Of a DNA stretch of 22,831 bases, positions 15,514-22,767 are shown in pieces. The position numbers and the translations under genes were made by a program. Below the pieces are notes generated by a model that saw only the letters and a list, made by a program, of their open reading frames with translations, made no database searches and was not told the DNA's origin. The stretch lies in the NCBI RefSeq assembly GCF_937890665.1, contig NZ_CALADU010000089.1:1-22831 (forward strand), in the 5' to 3' direction. This DNA is from an uncultured Subdoligranulum sp. Lineage in GTDB: Bacteria > Bacillota_A > Clostridia > Oscillospirales > Ruminococcaceae. Numbering within the stretch: position 1 is the stretch's first letter; each line of letters starts with the position of its first letter.

Positions 15514-15563
15514 TGTATGACTTCGCCGCCATCGGTGCGGGGAGGTCGTATGGGTCTGTTTTT
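15509..15563 (+). terminator. Conditional terminator before the PTS gene
   Basis: AGACCTGTATGAC (15509-15521) pairs along 13 positions with GTCGTATGGGTCT (15545-15557), allowing three G-U pairs; the inner part is GC-rich and can extend the stem. Five T follow (15559-15563) and then alternating T and A. The 5' arm overlaps the RAT, so antitermination is needed for PTS expression. Confidence 0.85.
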
Positions 15564-15609
15564 ATATATATCCCAATTTTGTCCTATCGGAATGAGGAGG
15601 AAAATCTGT

Positions 15610-17701
15610 ATGAAAGACAAAATCTTTGGCGTTTTGCAGCGGGTGGGCCGCTCCTTTATGCTGCCCATCGCGCTGCTGCCGGTAGCCGGCTTGCTGCTGG
15701 GCATCGGCAGTTCCTTCACCAACGAAACCATGCTGGAAGCCTACGGCCTTACCGGGCTGATCCATCCGGGCACGCCGATCTACACCGTGCTGGACATCAT
15801 GAACCAGTGCGGCAGCGCCGTCTTTAACAACTTGGCGCTGCTCTTCGCCATGGGCGTGGCCATCGGTATGGCCAAAAAGGAAAAGGAAGTCGCCGCCCTG
15901 TCCGGCGCCATTGCCTACTTGGTCATGAACACCGCCATCAGCGCCATGATCAACGCTGCCGGCGGCGTGGAGGCCATGGCGGCCAACACCACCACCTCCA
16001 TGCTGGGCATCACCACCCTGCAGATGGGCGTGTTCGGCGGCATCATCGTAGGTCTGGGCGTGGCGGCGCTCCACAACCGCTTCTATAAGATCCAACTGCC
16101 GCAGGTGCTCTCCTTTTTCGGCGGCACCCGCTTTGTGCCCATCGTCTGTACCGCCGTCTATCTGGTGGTAGGCATCGTCATGTTCTACGTCTGGCCGGTG
16201 GTTCAGACCGGCATCGGTATGCTGGGCAATCTGGTGCTGGGCTCCGGCTACATCGGCACCTGGCTCTACGGCCTTATCGAGCGCGCCCTCATCCCCTTCG
16301 GCCTGCACCATGTATTCTACATGCCCTTCTGGCAGACGGCTGTGGGCGGCACCGCCGTCATCGACGGCGTCACCGTACAGGGCGCCCAGAACATCTTCTT
16401 TGCCGAGCTGGCCTCCAAGGCAACCACCGAGTTCTCGGTTTCTGCCACCCGGTTTATGGCCGGTAAGTTCCCGCTCATGATCTTCGGTCTGCCCGGTGCT
16501 GCTCTTGCCATGTACCGCGCTGCCCGTCCCGAAAAACGCAAGGTCGTGGCCGGTTTGCTCCTCTCTGCCGCGCTGACCTCGATGCTCACCGGTATCACCG
16601 AGCCGCTGGAATTTACCTTCCTGTTCGTGGCCCCCGTGATACATGCTCATGCACATCTTTAACGTGGGCGTCGGCATGACCTTCTCCGGCGGTCTGATCG
16701 ACCTGACCCTCTTCGGCATCCTGCAAGGCAACGCCAAGACCCACTGGATCTGGGTGGTCATCGTGGGTGTCTTCTACTTCGTGCTGTACTACTTCACCTT
16801 CTACTTCATGATCACCAAAATGAACCTCAAGACCCCCGGCCGGGAGGAAGACGGCGAGGAAGCCAAGCTCTACACCCGTGCCGACTTTAAAGAAAAGACC
16901 GGCGTAGGCCCCGACGCCGCCGGTGCCAAGAGCAGCGATGCGGTTTCGGCCCTGATCCTGCAAGGTTTGGGCGGCAAGGCCAACCTCTCCGACGTGGACT
17001 GCTGCGCCACCCGTCTGCGGGTGACCGTGGTGGATGCCGACAAGGTCAACGATGCCATGCTGCGCCAGAGCGGCGCCTCCGGTGTGGTGCATAAGGGCAA
17101 CGGCATTCAGGTCATCTATGGACCGCAGGTAGCGGTCATCAAGTCCAACCTTGTGGACTATATGGAAAGCCCGGCTTCCGATGCTCCGGCAGCGGTGGAA
17201 GCTCCGGCAGCCCCGGCCCCTAAGGCCGAAACTCCCAAGGAAGCCGTCCCCGCCGAGACTTTCGGCGCCCATCTGGCGGGCACCGTGGTGGCCATGGCCG
17301 ACGTGGAGGATGAAGCCTTTGCTTCCGGCGTGCTGGGGGACGGCGTGGCCGTCGAACCCACTGAGGGCAAACTCTATGCCCCGGCGGATGCTACGGTGGA
17401 TAACCTCTTCGATACCCACCATGCCATCGGTCTGGTGACCGAGGGCGGCGCCGAGCTGCTGCTCCACATCGGCATCGACACCGTCAAGCTCAGCGGGCAG
17501 CATTTCACCGCCCATGTGAAGAACGGCCAGAAGGTCAAGAAGGGCGACCTGCTCATCAGCTTCGACGTCGACGCCATCAAGGCGGCGGGGTACAAAGTCA
17601 CCACCCCGATGATCGTCTGCAACACCGAGCGGTATGCGGCGGTCAAGACGCTGGCCGAAGGCGAAGTCAAGCCCGGTCAGGACCTGCTGCGGGTGGAGTG
17701 A
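15610..17701 (+). pseudogene. PTS transporter EIICBA, glucose/MalX family, broken by an internal frame-shifting deletion
   Basis: The gene would encode a membrane sugar permease-phosphotransferase. It starts at 15610 with AGGAGG nine bases upstream. EIIC fills residues 1-342, with SFFGGTRFVPI (168-178), the substrate-site GLHHVFYMPFW (231-241) and GITEPLEF (328-335). After FLFVAP the frame ends at 16662, while a second frame resumes at YMLMHIFNVGVGMTFSGG (from 16640) and encodes the last EIIC helices, EIIB with phospho-Cys in DCCATRLRV, an Ala/Pro linker, and EIIA with HHAIGL and LLHIGIDTVKL. Homologues have about a dozen more residues (LY..H..AGL-like) at the join, so roughly 35 bases seem missing at 16636-16639. 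The second frame has no ribosome site. The GLHHVFYMPFW signature favours the MalX/maltose-glucose branch over GlcNAc. As read, it makes no complete transporter, unless this is an assembly error. Confidence 0.85.
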
Positions 17702-17728
17702 TTCGGCCCGCAACGACCAGATAAAAAA

Positions 17729-17761
17729 GGAGCGTCCGCGTCAGCGGGCGCTCCCTTTTTT
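17729..17761 (+). terminator. Terminator of the licT-PTS operon
   Basis: GGAGCGTCCGC (17729-17739) and GCGGGCGCTCC (17744-17754) pair with one G-T pair around a four-base loop. Six T follow. An A run upstream makes it potentially bidirectional. Confidence 0.92.
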
Positions 17762-17778
17762 GCGGCGGGCGGCATTTC

Positions 17779-17807
17779 TTGATTTCTGCAGGGCAAAGTG
17801 CTACCAT
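17779..17807 (+). promoter_or_regulatory. Possible promoter of the larA-like gene
   Basis: TTGATT (17779-17784) and TACCAT (17802-17807) are 17 bases apart, each two mismatches from consensus. No better pair was seen between the PTS terminator and the gene. Confidence 0.4.
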
Positions 17808-17859
17808 CATAGATGGATACGTTGGGGGCGCGTTCCCCCAGAAGAGAGGGCGAATGTAT

Positions 17860-19158
17860 ATGGAAAGTATGAAGTACAGCGAAACCGAATTTGCCGTGGC
17901 ATTGGACCCCGCGCAGGTGGTGGCAGAAGTCCACGCCAACGCGGTGGATCTGCCCAAGCGGACGGTGCGGGAGCATATCGAGTATGCCTTGGACCATCCC
18001 ATCGGGGCCGGTCCCATCGAGGAGGCCGTCCATCCGGGGGAAACGGTCTGCATCCTCATCTCGGACACCACCCGCCGGTGGCAGCAGCCCAGCACCTATC
18101 TGCCCGTTCTGGTGGAACGGCTCAACCGGGCCGGCATCCCCGACAAGGACATCCTCATCCTCTGCGCCACCGGCACCCATCGGGCCCAGACCGAGGAGGA
18201 GCATATCTCGCTGGTGGGGGAGGATCTCTACCGCCGTATCCGGTTCATCGACCATGATTGCGATGACAAGGAACACCTGACCTACATGGGTACCACCAGC
18301 CGGGGCACCCCGGTCTGGCTGGACAGCTATGCCATGGCCTGCGATAAGATCATCCTTACCGGCGGCGTGGTCTACCATTTCTTGGCGGGCTTCGGCGGCG
18401 GCCGCAAGTCCATCGTCCCGGGCATTGCCGGGCGGGAAACCATCAACACCAACCACAACAACGCCCTTAACCCCGGTCTGGGCAGCGGTTCCAACCCCAA
18501 GGCCTGCAACGGCAACATGACGGACAGCAACCCTTTCCACAGCGATTTGGTGGAATGTGCGGCCTTTGCCAAGCCCGCCTACCTGCTCAATGTTATTGTG
18601 GATGACAACTACCAGATCGTGGGTGCCTTTGCCGGCGACTGGCAAAAGGCCCATGCTGCGGCGGCACAGGTGGTGGAACAGTTGGACGGCGTGCCCATTC
18701 CCCGCCGCACTCCGCTGGTCATCGCCAGTGCTGGCGGCTACCCCAAGGACATCAACCTCTACCAGACCTCCAAGACCCTTTCCAACGCCTTGGCGGCGGT
18801 GGCTCCCGGCGGCACGATGATCCTGCTCTCCCAGTGCCGGGAGGGCTTCGGCGACCCCGACTGCGAGGCCCAGATCTGCAACTTTGACTCGATGGAAGCA
18901 CGGGAGAAAGCCCTTCGCGCCGACTTCTCCATCGGTGGGTTTGTGGGCTTCCTCTTTGCCGAGACAGCAGAAAACTACCATCTGATCCTCGTCACCGACC
19001 TGCCTGCCGACCGGTTTGCCCACACCAAGATACAGGTGGCCAAGACGCTGGACGAGGCGCTGGCGCTGGCCGCCCAGAGCAACGGCGGCAGCCTGAACGG
19101 GGTGGAAACCACCCTCATGCCTCACGGCGGCAGCACCTTCCCGCTGCCGCAGGCGTAA
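17860..19158 (+). CDS. LarA-family nickel-pincer-dependent racemase/epimerase
   Basis: This is a 432-residue cytosolic protein of the LarA (DUF2088) family, close to the usual 424. The known L. plantarum LarA catalytic residues are all present at almost the same numbers: H107 (TGTHR; H108 in LarA), H173 (VYHFLAGF; H174), K183 (GGGRKSIVPGIAG; the pincer-attached K184) and H199 (NTNHN; H200). SDTTRRW (68-74) matches the N-terminal active-site motif. LarA racemises lactate, but homologues act on other 2-hydroxyacids, so the substrate is open. No larB, larC or larE cofactor genes are near. The start at 17860 is preferred because GAGG is ten bases upstream; the ATG at 17854 is only four bases from it. 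It is monocistronic, after the PTS terminator. Confidence 0.88.
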   Translation: MESMKYSETEFAVALDPAQVVAEVHANAVDLPKRTVREHIEYALDHPIGAGPIEEAVHPGETVCILISDTTRRWQQPSTYLPVLVERLNRAGIPDKDILILCATGTHRAQTEEEHISLVGEDLYRRIRFIDHDCDDKEHLTYMGTTSRGTPVWLDSYAMACDKIILTGGVVYHFLAGFGGGRKSIVPGIAGRETINTNHNNALNPGLGSGSNPKACNGNMTDSNPFHSDLVECAAFAKPAYLLNVIVDDNYQIVGAFAGDWQKAHAAAAQVVEQLDGVPIPRRTPLVIASAGGYPKDINLYQTSKTLSNALAAVAPGGTMILLSQCREGFGDPDCEAQICNFDSMEAREKALRADFSIGGFVGFLFAETAENYHLILVTDLPADRFAHTKIQVAKTLDEALALAAQSNGGSLNGVETTLMPHGGSTFPLPQA

Positions 19159-19173
19159 ATCGCAAACAGAACA

Positions 19174-19211
19174 AAGCCCCCGGCCGCGCATTTGCGCGGC
19201 CGGGGGCTTTT
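19174..19211. terminator. Bidirectional terminator between larA-like and EFR1 genes
   Basis: A perfect 16-base stem (19174-19189 with 19194-19209; core GCCCCCGGCCGCGC) with a four-base loop. TTTT follows on the plus strand; on the minus strand it is followed by TTGTTCTG, so it probably ends both convergent genes. Confidence 0.9.
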
Positions 19212-19231
19212 CTTCTGCCGGAGGTAAAAGG

Positions 19232-19975
19232 TTACAGGAACAGCTCGTTTTCCTTATGCCCGGCGCAAAGGGGCGCCAGCCGGGCGGTCAGGGCCGCCAG
19301 CGCGTCGGGGTCGATCTGGCGGGCCTGCACCGGGCAAAGGGCCACGCACCGCATACAGCCGATGCACAGGTCGGCGTCGGTGCGGCGGGGGTCGGTGGCG
19401 TCGATGGCCCCCACGGGGCAGGCGGCGGCACAGCGGCCGCAGTCAATGCACCGTTTGGCTGTGTGGGGCACCATGCTGTGCACCGCCAGCGGCTTGTAGG
19501 GGCGGTTGCCGGGCAGGGCGGGGGCGGTGTCGTCCCCGGCGCGGAGCTTGGCCTCGATCTTTTCCCAAAAAGTATGCAGTTCGGCTTTGTCCGCTGCATC
19601 GGGACGCCCCGCGGCGTAAGTCCGGGCGATGGAATGCTCGGCCAGTGCGGCTATCCCCGCCGCTGCCCGGAATCCGGCGGCCTCGGCCAGATCAGCCAGT
19701 TCCACCAGTGTATCCTCGTAGGCGCGGTTGCCGTATACACAGACCAGCACCGCCCGGGCGCCGCCACCCTGCACCTCTGCCAGCCGCGCTGCGGCGGTCT
19801 TGGGCACCCGGCCCGCGTAGGACGGTACCGCGATCACGGCCACGTCCTCGGCGGTCAGGGCCACGGCGGAAAAATCCCTGCTGCGGTCGGTCAGGTCCAC
19901 GATCTGGCCGTCGGTCAAAGCGTTGGCGACGGCGGCGGTGCCGCCGGTGGGGCTGAAAAGCAGTTTGTAAACCAT
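19232..19975 (-). CDS. EFR1-type flavodoxin-ferredoxin fusion protein
   Basis: This is a 247-residue cytosolic redox protein. The N-terminal half is flavodoxin-like, with the FMN phosphate loop SPTGGTAAV (8-16) and the strand AVIAVPSYAGRVP. The C-terminal third is a bacterial ferredoxin with two 4Fe-4S motifs, CIDCGRCAAACPVGA and CIGCMRCVALCPVQA. This is the EFR1 layout, abundant in anaerobic Clostridia and thought to pass low-potential electrons; the partner is unknown. The start at 19975 has AGAAGG nine bases upstream; an out-of-frame ATG at 19980 sits closer to that site, which may lower initiation. It is convergent with the larA-like gene and has its own promoter. Confidence 0.9.
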   Translation of the reverse strand: MVYKLLFSPTGGTAAVANALTDGQIVDLTDRSRDFSAVALTAEDVAVIAVPSYAGRVPKTAAARLAEVQGGGARAVLVCVYGNRAYEDTLVELADLAEAAGFRAAAGIAALAEHSIARTYAAGRPDAADKAELHTFWEKIEAKLRAGDDTAPALPGNRPYKPLAVHSMVPHTAKRCIDCGRCAAACPVGAIDATDPRRTDADLCIGCMRCVALCPVQARQIDPDALAALTARLAPLCAGHKENELFL

Positions 19976-20010
19976 ACCATGCTACCTTCTTTTTTGGATA
20001 AGATACCTGT

Positions 20011-20039
20011 ATCATACAAAACTCCCGGGGTTTTGTACA
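20011..20039 (-). promoter_or_regulatory. Promoter of the EFR1 gene with an internal palindrome
   Basis: On the minus strand TGTACA (20039-20034) and TATGAT (20016-20011) are 17 bases apart. The spacer region holds a near-complete dyad, TACAAAAC (20015-20022) and GTTTTGTA (20030-20037), with seven bases between. A repressor bound there would cover both boxes. The regulator is unknown. Confidence 0.55.
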
Positions 20040-20094
20040 GCCCCCGGAGCAAAATCGCATATTTTATGAACAAACATCGCATGAAATGTAAACA

Positions 20095-20121
20095 TTAGCA
20101 CTCTAGGCTTGACAGTGCTAA
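20095..20121. promoter_or_regulatory. CIRCE element (HrcA operator) of the hsp20 gene
   Basis: TTAGCACTC (20095-20103), nine bases, then CAGTGCTAA (20113-20121). The consensus is TTAGCACTC-N9-GAGTGCTAA, so only one base of the right arm differs. The right arm overlaps the -35 box, which fits repression by HrcA and release on heat shock. Confidence 0.92.
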
Positions 20122-20138
20122 TTTTCCGGTGCTATAAT
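20109..20138 (+). promoter_or_regulatory. Consensus sigma-A promoter of hsp20
   Basis: TTGACA (20109-20114) and TATAAT (20133-20138) both match consensus, spaced 18 bases. The one CIRCE mismatch (C at 20113) is exactly the base that completes TTGACA, a trade-off between operator and -35 box. Transcription would start near 20145. Confidence 0.9.
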
Positions 20139-20144
20139 AAAGGC

Positions 20145-20259
20145 GTTCCAAGGGAACAGGGGCGAACGAAAGCGAAACCCCCGAACCCCTGAAAGGCCAA
20201 ATCAAAAGTCCGACGCCGAAAAAAGAACCGGCAGCCGACAAGAATTGGAGGAATGACTT
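20145..20259 (+). other. Leader of the hsp20 message, purine-rich with 5' hairpins
   Basis: About 115 bases. The predicted 5' end can fold at once as GTTCC-AAG-GGAAC (20145-20157), overlapping by one base a second pairing of CAGGGG (20157-20162) with CCCCTG (20186-20191). The rest is A-rich and U-poor. The ribosome site GGAGG (20247-20251) is not obviously paired, so there is no clear RNA thermometer. A 5' hairpin may protect the message. Confidence 0.4.
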
Positions 20260-20730
20260 ATGATGATGGTGCCTTATATGTTTCATGATGCTTTGCTGGA
20301 CGATTGGTTCCAGAATGATTGGGATCGCGACTTTGACCGTATGATGCAGGCGGCGGATCCCCGCCGTATGTTTGGCAAACGGAGCGCGAATGTGATGAAG
20401 ACCGATGTGCGGGAAACCGAAACCGGCTATGACGTTTTCGTGGACCTGCCGGGCTTCAAGAAGGAAGACGTGAAGCTGGATCTGCAGAACGGCTACCTGA
20501 CCATTACGGCGAACCGCAGCGCCGACCATGACGAGAAGGATGGCGAAGGCCACTACATCCGTCAGGAACGGTACACCGGTTCCTGCGCCCGCAGCTTCTA
20601 TGTGGGCGAAGAGATCAAGCCCGAGGATGTGAAGGCCAGCTTCAAGGATGGTATCTTGGAGTTGAGCCTGCCCAAGGCGGAGGCCAAGAAGCTGCCGGAC
20701 AGACAGCCCAACCAGATCGAGATCCTGTAA
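20260..20730 (+). CDS. Small heat shock protein, Hsp20/alpha-crystallin family
   Basis: This is a 156-residue cytosolic holdase chaperone. The N-terminal region (1-44) is aromatic and acidic (FHDALLDDWFQNDWDRDF). The alpha-crystallin domain follows (about 45-138), with KTDVRETETGYDVFVDLPGF and the closing DGILELSLPK. The C-terminal I-X-I motif that docks neighbouring subunits is present (QIEIL at the end). GGAGG eight bases upstream fixes the first of three successive ATG codons. CIRCE control ties it to the HrcA regulon with GroE/DnaK rather than a dedicated regulator. It is monocistronic and ended by a strong terminator. Confidence 0.95.
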   Translation: MMMVPYMFHDALLDDWFQNDWDRDFDRMMQAADPRRMFGKRSANVMKTDVRETETGYDVFVDLPGFKKEDVKLDLQNGYLTITANRSADHDEKDGEGHYIRQERYTGSCARSFYVGEEIKPEDVKASFKDGILELSLPKAEAKKLPDRQPNQIEIL

Positions 20731-20742
20731 GCTGCAAAGCGA

Positions 20743-20775
20743 GGGGACCGTCCCGTAAGGGGCGGTCCCCTTTTT
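20743..20775 (+). terminator. Terminator of hsp20
   Basis: GGGGACCGTCCC (20743-20754) pairs with GGGGCGGTCCCC (20759-20770), with one mismatch or bulge, around four bases. Five T follow. Confidence 0.9.
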
Positions 20776-20847
20776 GTGTGTTGATTCTCCCAGCAGAGGT
20801 TGGTCCCGACTGCGTTGGCCGCTTTTTCCACTTTACAAAAATTATCA

Positions 20848-20876
20848 TTGACATTTTTCGGACGATATGGTACGAT
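20848..20876 (+). promoter_or_regulatory. Strong promoter of the structured RNA/polyamine leader
   Basis: TTGACA (20848-20853, perfect) and TACGAT (20871-20876) are 17 bases apart. This is about 400 bases upstream of the decarboxylase, so it points to a long transcript before the gene. A weaker internal candidate is TAGACT (21120-21125) with TATATA (21142-21147), 16 bases apart. Confidence 0.7.
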
Positions 20877-20882
20877 AACCAC

Positions 20883-21252
20883 GATTTTGAAAGACGAATC
20901 GTGTAGGAGTTTTTCAAAGCAATTTACCTAGGACCGCCCATCAGGGGCTAAGGCCATACGGACAGCCGGGTCCACTGCCGATCGGCAACTTGGGTTGCCT
21001 TATTGATTGAGTTAAAAGCTCAAATTTTATAAGTTGGTTCCTTTATAACCAGAAATTGTGTGCCCCGCACGCAGACTTGTGAAACGGTCAATAAGAGTAG
21101 TAAAAGTAGAATTGCTATATAGACTCTGGACACGATACGCCTATATACATTGTCGCCGCCTTGCCCTTGTTATGTCGAAGGGTAGGGCGCTTTGCGGCGA
21201 AATAGGTCGAAGGCAACGCAAGTCTGCACCCGGTGGTGCGGCTTGCGTTTTT
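20883..21252 (+). ncRNA. Candidate structured non-coding RNA or leader, about 370 nt, class unknown
   Basis: Between the promoter and the terminator at 21215-21252 there is no supportable gene, but many helices. CACGATT/AATCGTG lies at 20880-20903. GGACC/GGTCC (20931-20935 with 20969-20973) encloses CCC-ATCA-GGG and GGCT/AGCC. TGCC-GATC-GGCA (20976-20987) excludes GGCAAC-TTGG-GTTGCC (20984-20999). TTGAG/CTCAA lies at 21007-21023, GTGTGC-CCC-GCACGC at 21058-21072, TATATAG/CTATATA at 21116-21147, and TCGCCGC/GCGGCGA at 21153-21200. The stretch is more A/T-rich than its coding neighbours. Either it is a stand-alone RNA that ends at the terminator, or a regulatory leader for the decarboxylase. 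I could not match it to RNase P, tmRNA, SRP, T-box, lysine or other riboswitch signatures that I know. Confidence 0.5.
21215..21252 (+). terminator. Terminator or attenuator before the decarboxylase gene
   Basis: AACGCAAG (21215-21222) pairs with CTTGCGTT (21242-21249), and GCACC (21226-21230) pairs with GGTGC (21235-21239) around the CGGT loop. A run of five T (21248-21252) ends it. It lies about 30 bases before the start codon with no room for another promoter after it, so expression of the decarboxylase must involve read-through. Confidence 0.8.
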
Positions 21253-21284
21253 GGTTGTACAGGAACCACGGGACGGAGGAAAAG

Positions 21285-22751
21285 ATGAACGGGAATTTCA
21301 ACCGCACCCGTCTGGACCAGCGCCGCGCGCCGATCCACGAGGCGTTGGAAAACTTCCGCCGCATGCGGGTGGTGCCCTTTGACGTACCCGGCCACAAGCG
21401 CGGGCGGGGCAACCCCGAACTGACGGCCTTTTTGGGCCAGCAGTGTGTGGGCGTGGATGTGAACAGCATGAAGCCGCTGGACAATCTCTGCCATCCGGTG
21501 TCGGTCATTCGGGAAGCCGAGGAACTGGCCGCCGACGCTTTCGGTGCGGCCCATGCCTTTTTGATGGTGGGCGGCACCACCAGCTCGGTGCAGAGCATGG
21601 TGCTCACCGCCTGCAAGCGGGGGGACGAGATCATTCTGCCCCGCAACGTCCACCGCAGCGTGCTGAACGCCTTGGTGCTTTGCGGCGCCGTGCCGGTCTA
21701 CGTCAACCCCGAGGTGGACCAGCGGCTGGGCATCTCGCTGGGTATGCGGCGGGAACAGGTGGCCAAGGCGATTGCCGAGCACCCCAATGCGGTGGCGGTG
21801 CTGGTCAATAACCCCACCTACTACGGCATCTGCAGCGACCTGCGGGCCATCGTGCGGATGGCCCACGACGCGGGCATGCTCTGCCTTGCCGACGAGGCTC
21901 ATGGCACCCACTTCTATTTTGGCGGCGGATTGCCGGTGTCGGCCATGGCCGCCGGCGCCGATATGGCCGCCGTGTCGATGCACAAAAGCGGCGGCAGCCT
22001 GACCCAGTCCAGCCTGCTGCTCTGCGGGCCCAACGTCCATGCAGGTTATGTGCGGCAGATCATCAACCTGACCCAAACTACCTCGGGCAGCTACCTGCTC
22101 ATGTCCAGTCTGGATATTTCCCGGCGCAACTTGGCGCTGCGGGGGCGGCAGGTCTTCCATCAGGTGGCCGATATGGCCGAGTATGCCCGGGAAGAGATCA
22201 ACGCCATCGGCGGGTACTATGCCTTCGGCAAAGAACTGTGCAACGGCGATTCCATCTTTGACTTCGACACCACCAAGCTCAGCATTCATACCCGGGACAT
22301 CGGGTTGGCGGGCATCGAGGTCTATGACATCCTGCGGGATGAGTACGATATCCAGATCGAATTCGGCGACATCGGCAACATTCTGGCCTACCTGTCTATG
22401 GGCGACCGCCCGCAGGAACTGGAGCGGCTGGTCAGCGCCTTGGCCGAGATCAAGCGCCGCTACCACACCGACGGCACCGGGCTGCTGAATCAGGAATACA
22501 TCGACCCCGAGGTAGTGGCCAGCCCCCAGCAGGCCTTCTACGCCGACAAGGTCAGCCTGCCCCTGCGGGAAACCGAGGGCCGGGTCTGCAGCGAATTCGT
22601 CATGTGCTATCCCCCGGGCATTCCCATCTTGGCGCCGGGCGAGCGCATCACCGGCGAAATTCTGGATTACATCGAGTACGCCAAGTCCAAGGGCTGCAGC
22701 ATGACGGGACCGGAAGACCCCGACATCTTGCGCCTCAACGTCTTGGCCTGA
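21285..22751 (+). CDS. Orn/Lys/Arg decarboxylase family PLP enzyme, polyamine synthesis
   Basis: This is a 488-residue cytosolic PLP enzyme of the aspartate-aminotransferase fold, Orn/Lys/Arg decarboxylase major domain (SpeA/CadA-like short form). The N-terminal VPFDVPGHKRGRG is the family signature. MVGGTTSSVQSM binds the PLP phosphate, DEAHGTHF provides the ring-nitrogen Asp, and SMHKSGGSLTQSS carries the Schiff-base Lys. The C-terminal domain follows (about 380-488, ending with CYPPGIPILAPGE and DPDILRLNV). It should make agmatine from arginine or cadaverine from lysine; the immediately following speE favours polyamine synthesis and arginine as a good guess. GGAGG five bases upstream fixes the ATG at 21285; a longer frame from 21192 would run through the terminator. 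The gap to speE is 16 bases. Confidence 0.92.
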   Translation: MNGNFNRTRLDQRRAPIHEALENFRRMRVVPFDVPGHKRGRGNPELTAFLGQQCVGVDVNSMKPLDNLCHPVSVIREAEELAADAFGAAHAFLMVGGTTSSVQSMVLTACKRGDEIILPRNVHRSVLNALVLCGAVPVYVNPEVDQRLGISLGMRREQVAKAIAEHPNAVAVLVNNPTYYGICSDLRAIVRMAHDAGMLCLADEAHGTHFYFGGGLPVSAMAAGADMAAVSMHKSGGSLTQSSLLLCGPNVHAGYVRQIINLTQTTSGSYLLMSSLDISRRNLALRGRQVFHQVADMAEYAREEINAIGGYYAFGKELCNGDSIFDFDTTKLSIHTRDIGLAGIEVYDILRDEYDIQIEFGDIGNILAYLSMGDRPQELERLVSALAEIKRRYHTDGTGLLNQEYIDPEVVASPQQAFYADKVSLPLRETEGRVCSEFVMCYPPGIPILAPGERITGEILDYIEYAKSKGCSMTGPEDPDILRLNVLA

Positions 22752-22767
22752 CAAGGAGGGAACCTCT

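Noticed and set aside
16643..17701. Second part of the PTS gene as an independent gene
   Set aside because: No ribosome site precedes the ATG and the product starts in the middle of EIIC, so it is the rear of a broken gene.
20145..20259. RNA thermometer in the hsp20 leader
   Set aside because: No stem covering the ribosome site GGAGG was seen, and CIRCE already explains heat control.
20931..20999. Possible known riboswitch (guanidine, cobalamin, lysine, T-box) in the RNA before the decarboxylase
   Set aside because: The key conserved strings of those classes were not found; similarity was limited to short GC-rich pieces.
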